Assembly: GCA_964017185.1 (NCBI GenBank)
Contig: OZ024878.1
Location: 13,525,351 to 13,589,350, forward strand
Source: Rugalucina vietnamica
Taxonomy: Eukaryota; Mollusca; Bivalvia; Lucinida; Lucinidae
Direction of reading: 5' to 3'
Length of the DNA: 64,000 nucleotides
The notes beneath the pieces were generated by a model. The model saw only the letters and a list, made by a program, of their open reading frames with translations. It did not search any database and was not told where the DNA came from. The position numbers and the translations under genes are program-made. Below are positions 46,018 through 56,148 of this stretch, one piece after another (positions within the stretch are counted from its first letter, which is position 1; every line of letters begins with the position of its first letter).

Positions 46018-46048
<31 letters not shown>
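46018..46048. repeat. Poly-T tract
   Basis: About 31 T residues just left of the hairpin cluster. Confidence 0.9.
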
Positions 46049-46049
<1 letters not shown>

Positions 46050-46066
46050 AAGCTATAGCGATATAA

Positions 46067-46440
46067 TTCCAACTTTGCCAAAGTTGGAATTATAAGGAAT
46101 GAATTATTATTTTTGTTGATTTTATCGATGTGTAAACTCAAGCGAATCACTCACAAACTTTTTCATAAAGCCCTTCGTGCTTTATTTAGTTTGTGAGTGA
46201 TTCGCCTGAGTTTACACGTCGATAAAATCAACAAAAATAAAATTCATTTAAGAGATGAATTTCATTTTTCTGAAGTTCATTGAGCTATGAACCGCAGTGG
46301 GTCGCGTGCAAACTTCGGGGTTCATTCACTTTGCACGCAACCCACTGCCGTTCATAGCTCCAAAGGGGTTCATTCACTTTGCACGCGACCCACTGCCGTT
46401 CATAGCTCCATGAACATCAGAAAAATGAAATTCATTTCTT
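46067..46440. repeat. Cluster of three hairpins
   Basis: Small: AATTCCAACTTTGCCAAAGT (46067-46093). Middle: 46107-46240, arms TTATTTTTGTTGATTTTATC and complement, inner arm AATCACTCACAAAC. Large: 46250-46440, outer arms AAGAGATGAATTTCATTTTT and complement. Within the large one, a ~47 bp segment (GGTTCATTCACTTTGCACGC...) is duplicated head to tail at 46318-46364 and 46365-46411. Confidence 0.85.
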
Positions 46441-46789
46441 AAATCAAACTGTCCCAGTGGGATTTTACATGTATTTTCACTGACTAAACTTTTGTCGTTG
46501 AGCATAGAGGTACTCGTTTATGATATTCATATAAAGCCTAATCTAGAAGAGATAGAAATGACCAAAATATACTGTGCGTGCTGACAACAGCCGAGCTGGT
46601 CTAAGACGATTTGGGCCAGTTTATAGAGTACAAGGCTACACGTCATTTTCCGTATTTCTGAAGTGGCTATTTGCTATTGTTGCATCGATATCATTTGAAA
46701 AGGCGTTTATTGATAGTTTTTATGTGAACTGTGCAGAAATAAGGATTGGGATTTTTATCACATACAATGTCATTTTCATATATTCTGGC

Positions 46790-47010
46790 GACGTATTACG
46801 TCAGTCTGACGTTGAATCCGACGTCAGTTTGACGTCATATCAATACGTCCACTGACGTCAGGACTGGACGTCAGGTGGACGTTGGCTATTGCACAGGCGC
46901 TTGAAGTTATATTAGCGACCCAAAAATCATCAGATTTACGGTAGTGTACGACGTCGTGACCAAAATACAACCAATATCCGACGTCAAGTTGACATCAGGT
47001 GCCTGCTGGA
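46790..47010. repeat. Degenerate GACGTC motif array
   Basis: About a dozen GACGTC or near-GACGTC motifs, for example TCAGTTTGACGTCATATC and CTGGACGTCAGGTGGACG, ending TTGACATCAGGTGCCTGCTGG. It looks like the motif-array end of another inverted-repeat transposon whose second end I do not see. Confidence 0.6.
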
Positions 47011-47424
47011 TTAAGCCCTACAGTTAATTCTTCAATGACCATTCCAAGTCGGCTCTGTTGTGGAGTGCTTTCTTGTTTTCTGTTCATTCTGGCTCTTGCC
47101 ATCTTTGTTTTTTGGTTGATGCGAGCCGGATAGCTATGTTGGAATAGGCCTAGTCATCTTGCTCTTCGTGCGAAATGGCTAATCAGCAGTCATATATGTA
47201 TGGGACCAACGTGTATCGAGCGTGTTAAAAAAAAACAAAGTGCACTGGGCGTACGGGAACCACGTGCGGTACGCTCTTAGCTTCGCCACATAGGACTGGG
47301 GCTAGATTTCAGGCTTCGTCATCAAACACCACTTATCTATCTTCTGATGCTGAGTCGATCAGTATATCTGATCACCTCATGTGATAGCTTGTTGATTAGC
47401 GCTAATAGAGCTAATAATGAAGCT

Positions 47425-47715
47425 TTATTGTAGTATTCTGGGTGCCAATTTGTCGAATGCTTTTGTGAAATCCATTATGATCGCATCCGTCTCCCTGTGA
47501 CCAGTTCACAGCTCTATCCAGACCTCTAGCCAAGCATGTCATAAAAGAACTGAACCAGCTGGGTCTCACAAGGCCTATGACTTTAGAACCATTTGGCTGT
47601 CAGTAATGATGTTTTCGAGAGATAGATGCTAAGTTATGTTGCTGACTATCTCCAGCTCAGTGGCTTTGCAATAGACGCAAGCTAGCGACACCAGTCTGTA
47701 ATTATCTGTGGTCTC
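47425..47715 (-). pseudogene. Non-LTR retrotransposon RT fragment
   Basis: On the minus strand it reads NYRLVSLACVYCKATELEIV (the usual NYRPISL motif of LINE RTs) and later ETDAIIMDFTKAFDKLAP (the FSKAFDKV motif with the first catalytic aspartate). Stops and frame changes lie between them. No YxDD box remains. It is joined on its 5' side to the SINE at 47745-48010. Confidence 0.75.
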
Positions 47716-47744
47716 ATCCTCAGACTGAATCTGTTCTAATGTTT

Positions 47745-48010
47745 TCTGGTGCAGTGTGCAATATTCTGAATCTGCCAAGTACTCCAAACACCTCATAAAC
47801 AGAGTATTACATGGAGCTCCCATCATTGAAGTTAATATCTTTTTGACAGAAGAGAAGCCAGTGCTTGCCTTATTAATGCTGAGCGCCAAGCAAGGTAGCC
47901 ACTGGTACAATTGTTAACGTCGTTGGTATGACGCGGCCCGGATTAGAACCCGCGCCTCCCGCTTCCGAAGCGAACGCTCAAACCATTACTCTATCGGGAC
48001 CGATATTGAG
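47745..48010 (-). mobile_element. tRNA-Arg-like SINE, copy 1
   Basis: The minus-strand head has GAGTAATGGTTTGAGCG, CGCTTCGGAAGCG (TCG anticodon-type loop) and box B GGTTCTAATCC. The body has TTGGCGCTCAGCATTAA and AAGCACTGGCTTCTCTTCTG. The same head and body are on the plus strand at 55165-55450. Mismatched stems exclude a functional tRNA. Confidence 0.82.
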
Positions 48011-48328
48011 TCGTATTCGCTTTGCTTTGCTTTGCCGGACTTGAAGGTTGACAGTTGAGGTATACGGGCAGGCAGACTCAAAGGCAGAATGAAGAATTTA
48101 AGGCTTCTTTTTAAATCATAGGCCCAGAGGCATGCGTTTTAGTATGCCTCTGATCTATATCTTGTAAATAGTTTTAATGGCCCACCCCAAATGTTTTCCC
48201 CTTGACTAAATTCTAAATTTAGCCACCCACTCCACATCTGAGGAGATGATCAGTACCAGGACCGAAACGGTACGGTTTAAAGTAAGCGGTCACCCGTTAG
48301 ACCCCCAAAGTTCTCCGATAAACAAGTA

Positions 48329-50259
48329 GGCTGAGGCTATCCGCACGACGGTCGTGCCGATAACGCCGCTTATCCGAACGACGGTCGTGCCGATAAGCAG
48401 CGTTATCGGCCCGACCGTCGTGCGGATAGCCAATGCTACAGGTATTGGCTATCGGCACGACAGGAGTATGAGATTTTCTAACAAGCTTACGTATGCATTA
48501 AACTATCAATCAAGGTGCCACACCTGTCAATTTTCCATTAAGTATATTAATTTTGAGTTTAACTATTGAAATGCATTCGAATTTAATATTTTTGTTAATT
48601 ATGAATAGGAAAACTAATTTGTTTTGATTATTTCATCTGATGTCAAGTAAATCACAGAAGATTTATAACAGCGGAAAAAAATATAACCATTGTAAATGTT
48701 TTTGTGTGTTTTTAAAATGTTTCCATAGTCCATCGATCCATTGTCATTAAATCAAATGTTGTTTATAATATTTTATTATCACATTCTTTTTTATTATTTA
48801 GGATACAATAATAACTTCTCATCTGCGCATACGCATGGCTGATTTTTACAGGTAAATAAGCCAGTTTCTAGCATACTAATAATTGTATTGATTAAAAAGT
48901 AAAATTTCCTGCATGGGTAATATTCTGTTAGTTTTGAAGCCAATGCGTAATATTTATCAACTTAAAATATATCCATTTTCTATACATTTAACATTTTGAA
49001 TATCGATTTTCCTGTCGTGCCGATAACGCCGCTTATCCGCACGACGGTCGTGCCGATAAGCGGCGTTATCGGCACGACCGTCGGAATTACAGACAACTCG
49101 CCCCAAAGACAACTCGTCCCAAGACAACTCGCCCCACATAAAACTCGCCCCAAGACAACTCGCCCCACTTTCAGAAGACAACTTGCCCCACTTTAGAAGA
49201 CAACTCGCCCCACTTTAATAGACAGCTCGCCCCACTTTAAAAGACAACTTGCCCACTGTCTTAGACCCCTCCCCCCTTATGAAATTTTCTCTATATTATT
49301 AGACAATTTACCAAACTAATTTTTGTTGCTTTAATGAGTCTTTGTTTTCTTTCTGAAAGTAAAAATCCACAAGGAAAACTCGACCCATCACGTTAGCCTA
49401 TAAAAAGGTTTATTATTTTAATAACATGCTTTACACATATGATGTAAGTTGTTGTACTTAAATTTACAGCATGCCTTTTCATAGTTTCCCGCCGGTGCCA
49501 CGAGGAAGAGTGATTAGGTCTTGCTGCCAGAAAGGGCCATTAATGGTCATAATAGTATAGGTGGAAAGCTGTGAAAAACAACGTGGTAGCGAACGGTTAC
49601 TCACTTGTAGCCATATTGCGTTTGATATTCAAAATAAATGCTTATTGTTTTCGTGAAATCTTAGTCAGCCTGTTTTGCATTACGAAAATTTGCCCATGCC
49701 ATAAACAGAGGGCATTTTCAGCAGTAAAATGAGAAAATTTCAGTCAAGGCTTATTTGTTACTTATGAGGTTTAACGTCCCAGTCAACAATTTTTCAGTCA
49801 TGTCGGGACGGAGAAAATTTCAGTAGAAAAGAAAATGATTTTTTTTTTTTTTTTTTTTGTTATTTTATTCAATACATTGAACAATCTATGTTTTAGATAA
49901 AAATGTAGAAATATGTAAATCCCGTACTATATAAGATTGGGGAATGAGTTGAGTTGACTTATTGACCGAGAGGGACCAGGGATAAAGAGGAGGGATAGGA
50001 AGGTCGGTTTTAGACAGTGGGGCAAACTCTCTTCAAAAGTGGGCCAGTTGTCTTCAAAAGTGCGGAGATTTGTCTTCTAAAAGTGGGGCGAGTTGTCTTC
50101 TATAGTAGGGCGAGTTGTCTTCTAAAGTGGGGCGAGTTGTCTTCTAAAAGTGGGGCGAGTTGTCTTGGGGCGAGTTTTATGTGGGGCGAGTTGTCTTGGG
50201 GCGAGTTGTCTTTGGGGCGAGTTGTCCTGATTCCGACCGTCGTGCGGATAGCCAGTGTC
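48329..50259. mobile_element. Foldback element T4 with 9 bp target duplication
   Basis: Flanked by AAACAAGTA at 48320-48328 and 50260-50268. The inverted ends (GGCTATCCGCACGACGG and complement) are arrays of the near-palindrome TATCCGCACGAC/GTCGTGCCGATA: 48335-48475 on the left, 49011-49083 plus 50243-50259 on the right. The right array is split by element T2. Without T2 the element is about 770 bp, with a ~535 bp interior that encodes nothing recognisable. Non-autonomous. Confidence 0.88.
49084..50233. mobile_element. Foldback element T2 with 9 bp target duplication
   Basis: 1,150 bp, flanked by CGACCGTCG at 49075-49083 and 50234-50242, and inserted in the right end of T4. Ends GAATTACAGACAACTCGCC and the complement of GAATCAGGACAACTCGCC open into arrays of GACAACTCGCCCCA-type units (49093-49257 and 50017-50233). 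The interior (49260-50015) has a T run at 49839 and no recognisable ORF. Confidence 0.88.
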
Positions 50260-50879
50260 AAACAAGTACGCTATAAAAGTTCCTCGTGTCTCGGCGTCCG
50301 GTACCGGATGAATTAGGCTAAAGTCTCCGCGTCCGGCAATGCCGGACACCGAGCCTATCCTCACTGGAATGGCTCCGTGTCCGGCACTACATTTTTCCTA
50401 CCAGTTTCTTGGTTGTAAGTAGTAAAAAGTACAAATAATTTGATTACTTTCAATACAGTTTGAAGAATAAATATTTTTTCATTCGTGTTCCGCCATTTGG
50501 AAAAGGGGATGTAACTCTTAATTTGTTCATGTCTTGTGTAAAGATGAAACTGTAGCGAATTCAATATCATGTTGCATTTTGGTTGTTGAATAAAAATATA
50601 TAATCTTGTTGTTGTTTTTTTATCAAATATAATTATCTATCAAATAAGGTCTTTAAGCCCATGTATTTAACCTTGCGTTAAATGATGCCAATTAGCCTCG
50701 TCTTCTCATCTTTAGGTAGCTATAGCCAGCTAACCGTGAATTGCGCGCCTCTTTTGTTCCTTTAGAAATGATCTCCTACAACAAACGACCATTCTCAAGT
50801 AAAACAAACAAACAATATAATTACGTAAATCAGAAAACAATTCATCCATTAAGATGTGCAATGCAAAAATAAATTATGT

Positions 50880-51430
50880 TGTCTCTGTTTTTGACCAGAT
50901 CAGACACAAACCGATGATCATGCAGATGCAACTTATATAAACGTACGACCAATGATTAAAACGTGATGAATATTTAGTTAAGCTCGTCATATAAAAATGT
51001 TTCGTTTATTTTCGTCCAGATCAGACACAAACCGGTGATCATGCAGATGCAATTTATATGATATTCGTTATAAGAACTTATAGTATATGGTCTATTTTCC
51101 GCACACAAGTATATAACTAACCTTGTTTTATCATGTTGAACTTCGACCAGATAAGACACTAATCGGCTAGTATGCATAGGCAACATAGAAGCATTCCATT
51201 TGCCGTTGATTAGAACGTACGATCTGTGTCTAACGCATGCATATAATGTTTAAATAACGTTGTTATCATAAAAAATGTTTTATTTGATTTTCGACCAGAT
51301 CAGACACAAACCGGCTAGTATGCATAGGCAAAATAGAAGCATTCCATTTGCCGGTTATATGACCTACGTTAATAGAACGTACGATCTATGTCTAACACAT
51401 GTATATAATGTTTAAATAAAGGTCGCAAGG
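50880..51430. repeat. Four diverged ~110-150 bp tandem units
   Basis: Each unit has CCAGATCAGACACAAACCG, then ATGCAGATGC or ATGCATAGGC; the last two are the most alike (CATTCCATTTGCCG, AACGTACGATCT). Non-coding. Confidence 0.8.
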
Positions 51431-51464
51431 CACTCTCTTGCATTTGGCAAAAATTAATTACATG

Positions 51465-51650
51465 TAATATGTACACGGGTATAAGTTTTATTACTTTTGA
51501 TCCAAAACATAGATTATGGGTACTCATTATAACCGCTTCGGCGAAGCGGTTCTAACGTGTACCCACAATCAATGTTTTCAGCTTTAATATCAAAAAGATC
51601 AAAAATTTTCTTATGCAATTTTCAAATTTTACAGCTGAAAAAAAATCTGT
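51465..51650 (+). mobile_element. Foldback MITE family FD
   Basis: Hairpin with arms CCAAAACATAGATTATGGGT and complement, tip CCGCTTCGGCGAAGCGG. Confidence 0.8.
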
Positions 51651-51656
51651 GTAGAT

Positions 51657-52126
51657 TTAAGAAATAGATCAGCTCTAGCAGTGAATTGTTGAGTAATAAT
51701 TCACTGTTTGGAGGTCAGTTGTAAAGAAGATCAAATCACGAGCGCGTAGCGCGAGTGATTTATCTTCTTACAACTGACCGACAAACAGTGAATTATTACT
51801 CAACAATTCACGCACTTGAGCTGATCTATTTCGATTCTAACAGACAATAAACGGAATAAATGTTGCTGAAACCGTCGATATCGTTCAGCTTTCCGCCATT
51901 GCATTGCAGATATCCCGCCAAATATTTGACTGTAATGCTGGTATTTACACACACTTATTACGTTTGTTGTCCGCTAAAACGACGTTCCACCGTCTAACGC
52001 TGCTTTGTGGGATAGCTGACGTCACAAATGCCGCAAAGTAACGTCACGCTTATTCGCCCAGTGAAATTGTTGCACAATATAACACGTTTTTTTACCATTG
52101 GCTATATAGGCGAGGTGTGTTAGAAT
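51657..52126 (+). mobile_element. Hairpin-headed element family FC, copy 2
   Basis: 470 bp, nearly identical to 54528-55009 and to 41020-41771 without its insertion. The high identity of the three copies suggests recent activity. Confidence 0.9.
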
Positions 52127-52670
52127 CTATAATACATGGGCGTTGTGTAGTGACATGATAAAGGTTTATGAAGTAATTCGTGCAGTAGCGCATTTAGATG
52201 GACCTTTTATCATCATACTGAGATGACGCATCTCACTAGCTTTTGACACTGAAAATAATTACAACAAGTGAGTGGAAAATTGCTCAGCTAATTAGGACAT
52301 TTAGGCATAAATCAATGAAAAGCAGCCTTTATGAGAATCACTTTTCATTTAATATAGTAATTATCATTAACAATTGTGAGTAAGTCAAATAATCAATGTA
52401 TCTTTTACTTTTTGCTGATTAAAAAAGTTTTACCAGCATTTACCATTTAGCATATACGGAGCGAACAAATATCTTATATTTCTGTGTCACTAGCCCTTAT
52501 ATCAAACGGCATACTGCGATTGGACAAATAGTCACTGTAAAAATCCAATATGGCGGCGTTCGATGTGAAAAATATCTAGCGAATTCAATTTGTGACACAT
52601 TAGCCGGTATTTAATCTGATTTATGTTTCTTTTGTTATCATTTACTACCAGGAAACTTGTAAGAAAAATG
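52127..52670. other. Right interior of T5
   Basis: No gene recognised. Contains CAATATGGCGGCGTTCG near 52548, which resembles promoter sequence of the FC/FB tails. Confidence 0.4.
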
Positions 52671-54527
52671 TAGTGCCGGACACGGAGCCATTCCAGTGCG
52701 GATAGGCTCGGCGTCCGGCATTGCCGGACGCGGAGACTCTAGCCTAATTCATCCGGTACCGGACGCCGAGACACTTCCATAAAAGTTTGTGTACGTCGAG
52801 GATTCGGTAATCAGTAATAATTCTACATTTTTGCCAAATTTTGTATGTTTGTTTGTTTGTGTTTGTTTGAATCGATGCTTTACGTCCCAGTCAACAGCTA
52901 AGTTTCACGTATAGACGCTGCCTCCATTCCATGATTTTTATCCAAAATTAACAGGTTTTAATTTATAGTTTGAAAACTTGCCTCGGACTCGGAGACTGAA
53001 ACTTGACTTTTTTACATAATGCATTGCCTACCAGGACTTCCTGTGTTGTTGGGTCTCTGCCATAAGCTAATGCGGTGGCATTTGTAACTGCATAATAAGC
53101 TTCAGTCGAATCCGGGACGTTTCGCCCCCAAACCATTCCCCCCCCTAGTCGTTTCGCCCCCAAGACGTTTCCTTCCTAGTCGTTATCCCCCTAGTCGTTT
53201 CGCCCCCACTAGTCGTTTCACCCCACTAGTCGTTTTGCCCCACTAGTCTTTTCGCCCCACTAGTCTTTTCGCCCCTAGTATATATGACAGGGAAGATAGC
53301 ATATAAATATAATATAATTAAACTTTTCCACATTATTTTGCGTCATGTAAAGCATTATCTCTGTTACAAAATGTCAAACACACATTGAAATATCAAATAT
53401 CTCGTCAAATTTATTTCGTTTTTATTTCTTGCTATATTTTTAATAAAAGTGTTATATGTGTATATTAATGGAGAGAAGAAGAAATAAATAAAACCGTGTA
53501 TTGGAAATCGTGTAAATATTTAGATCTTAATTGTGACTGTTCCCTTTAATTCAATAAAAGGTGTGAAAACGTGTGTCAGGTTAATTACCAGTGCTGCAAT
53601 TGAATTATCAGCCACACGCCTGTTTGGATGGTGTTATAACGATCGGCTACTAATCTCTGATAGCACGTGTCATTCATTGGATTATTTCCCGTAATACATT
53701 TTGAAATAAGATAAAATGACTCAAAATGTTACCTTAATGGAAATAAGAATGTTTTTCTTACATGCATACATACATTTAACATTAAGTTTACATTTTAATG
53801 TTGTTGTTTATTTACGTGCAGCAATTTTATTATATGCAACTAACATGTAAACTTGTGCATTAATTTTGGCAAATTTTACGACTGTGCGGCTAAGAGATCT
53901 ATCTATCTTCGTATACTGCCTACGCCCTCACGAGCATTTTTGGCAGGCACTGCGCGTCAGGGTCATGAAAAGAAAAAAGTTAAAAGTATGATAGTGAGTC
54001 TATTTCAAGATGATAGGTTAAAACTAGATCGATAAAGGCCAAAAAAAATAATACCATTGTTTCTCAGGCCACTTTTTGAAGAAACAGATGCGGGCGGCAG
54101 GTTTTTTATTTTAATTTTTATTTGAACAAAAACGAATGCGGGCGGCGGCATATTTTTTTTTTAAACCTTTTTTCGGGGGGGGGGGGGGGGGGGGGGTCGG
54201 TATGGAGATATGGCGAGTGAGTGATAAACGGACAATATGCTTCCGGCGATCTATGCCCGAGTCACCGTACGGTAACTCTCGTTTATTTAATGATCGATAT
54301 TTCACACCTAATTTGTGATTGACAAAATTGGTTGAGCATTAGTAATTCGGAAACAAATGAATATCATACCTATTGGTCTATCACTTAATCCGATAACAAT
54401 AGATTTGAGAACATCAGTCAGCACGAGTTCCCCTCAATTATCATGATTATCACGCTCTCTGAGTACATCTCAACACGAGTCATAATCTCCGCCCATTGGC
54501 CCATGAGATAGCGAATGACGACGTCAA

Positions 54528-55009
54528 TTAAGAAATAGATCAGCTCTAGCAGTGAATTGTTGAGTAATAATTCACTGTTTGGAGATCAGTTGTAAAGAAG
54601 ATCAAATCACGAGCGCGTAGCGCGAGTGATTTATCTTCTTACAACTGACCGACAAACAGTGAATTATTACTCAACAATTCACGCACTTGAGCTGATCTAT
54701 TTCGATTCTAACACACAATAAACACACAATAAACGGAATAAATGTTGCTGAAACCGTCGATATCGTTCAGCTTTCCGCCATTGCATTGCAGATATCCCGC
54801 CAAATATATTTGACTGTAATGCTGGTATTTACACACACTTATTACGTTTGTTGTGCGCTAAAACGACGTTTCACCGTCTAACGCTGCTTTGTGGGATAGC
54901 TGACGTCACAAATGCCGCAAAGTAACGTCACGCTTATTCGTACAGTGAAATTGTTGCACAATATAACACGTTTTTTACCATTGGCTATATAGGCGAGGTG
55001 TGTTAGAAT
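54528..55009 (+). mobile_element. Hairpin-headed element family FC, copy 3
   Basis: Same as copies at 41020 and 51657, with a small AACACACAATA duplication after the head. Lacks the 283 bp insertion of copy 1. Confidence 0.9.
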
Positions 55010-55159
55010 TAGTAATTATTGTCAAGACATTTTATAACTTGTCGGAAAAGAATCGAAATCCACTGTATGTTGTGTCAGCAAGTAACACATTCTATTCTTG
55101 TCCTTATTTTCTAATTTCACTCGAATGAAAGTTTGAACATTGTACCGATCACACATCGG

Positions 55160-55510
55160 TGATCATATGATAGCGAAATGATTAGAGCATTCGCTTCGGG
55201 CAAGGGAGGTATCGGGTTGGATCCCGGGCCGCGTGATACCAAAAACGTTAAAAATGGTACCAAAAAATACCTTGCTAGCTTGGCGCTCATCATTCATAAA
55301 GCAAGCACTGGCATCTCTTCTCCCGAAAAAAGATAACTTCCGTGATGGGAGTACAATTATTGAGGTGGTGGTTGGTGACGGGCAGTTTAGTTCTATCAAG
55401 GACAGTATATCGATATACGGTCCTTGGTTCTATCATTAGATGATTAGAGTCTGGTGATTGCAATACCCTTACTCGGGGTTAAAACGAGGTGTGCCGGTAA
55501 GTCAGCGGCG
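55160..55510 (+). mobile_element. tRNA-Arg-like SINE, copy 2
   Basis: Head GCGAAATGATTAGAGCATTC, CGCTTCGGGC anticodon-type loop, box B GGTTGGATCCC; body CTTGGCGCTCATCATTCA, AAGCACTGGCATCTCTTCTC. The body matches 47745-48010 in inverse orientation. Confidence 0.82.
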
Positions 55511-56148
55511 GAACACTATACAAACATACAACATACATGGCATGACTAATTATATTATTCCACAAAGGATTCTTGCGGATGCGGTGCCGCCGTCGCGATA
55601 TTTGGGTGGATGAAATTTTGGTTTACCAGACTATATAGCAGTACAGGTGTCTACATGTTCAATACAATTATCCAGTGGCTATCCTAAACCTTATGATATA
55701 AACAGCTGAAACAAGCATCAGAATATTGACCGCATGTAATTTAGCCCAAATAAAGTTCGTACGTAAACTGTACATGGACAATAGAACGCGGGATTGCTAC
55801 CTAGACCCTATGTGTTTTTGACTAAAAATTGAATACCTCTAACAGACATTACCATATGCTGTACTGTACCTGCACATCATGACGAAGCAGTTCGGTCCTT
55901 TGGTGAAGGCTCGAAATGTCCCGGAACCGCGTCACAACGAATACCGTGTTACTAGCCGTCATGCGCAGACTGCATGCGCAGTCGTTTCTAAAAACCGCGA
56001 GCGGAAAAGTGACAATTGTGAAGGTTTCAAGACAAATGCGGTGGTTTCTGTATTTTTTTTATTTTGAGCAATAAAAAAGGGTAATGCGGTGGGTCTGAAA
56101 GAGATGCGGCGGTGCCTGAGAAACATTTATTAATTTTTTTTTGGCCTA

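Larger units (their letters stand above)
50282..52778. mobile_element. Foldback element T5 with 9 bp target duplication
   Basis: 2,497 bp, flanked by ATAAAAGTT at 50273-50281 and 52779-52787. The inverted ends are about 125 bp, ~94% identical, and built from GTGTCTCGGCGTCCGG, TCTCCGCGTCCGGCA and GGCTCCGTGTCCGGCA. The interior contains a ~150 bp tandem repeat (50880-51430), an FD hairpin (51465-51650) and an FC element (51657-52126). No transposase. It begins 4 bp after the target duplication of T4. Confidence 0.9.
54038..56147. mobile_element. Inverted-repeat element T6 inside T3
   Basis: The left AGGCCAAAAAAAATAATA...TTGTTTCTCAGGC is complemented at the right end (56110-56147). Next to both ends lie scattered ATGCGGGCGGC/ATGCGGTGG motifs. 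No clear target duplication, so the limits are approximate. Contains the FC and SINE copies. Confidence 0.55.

Noticed and set aside
47935..48005. Functional tRNA-Arg gene on the minus strand
   Set aside because: The degenerate stems and shared SINE body with 55165 show it to be a SINE head.
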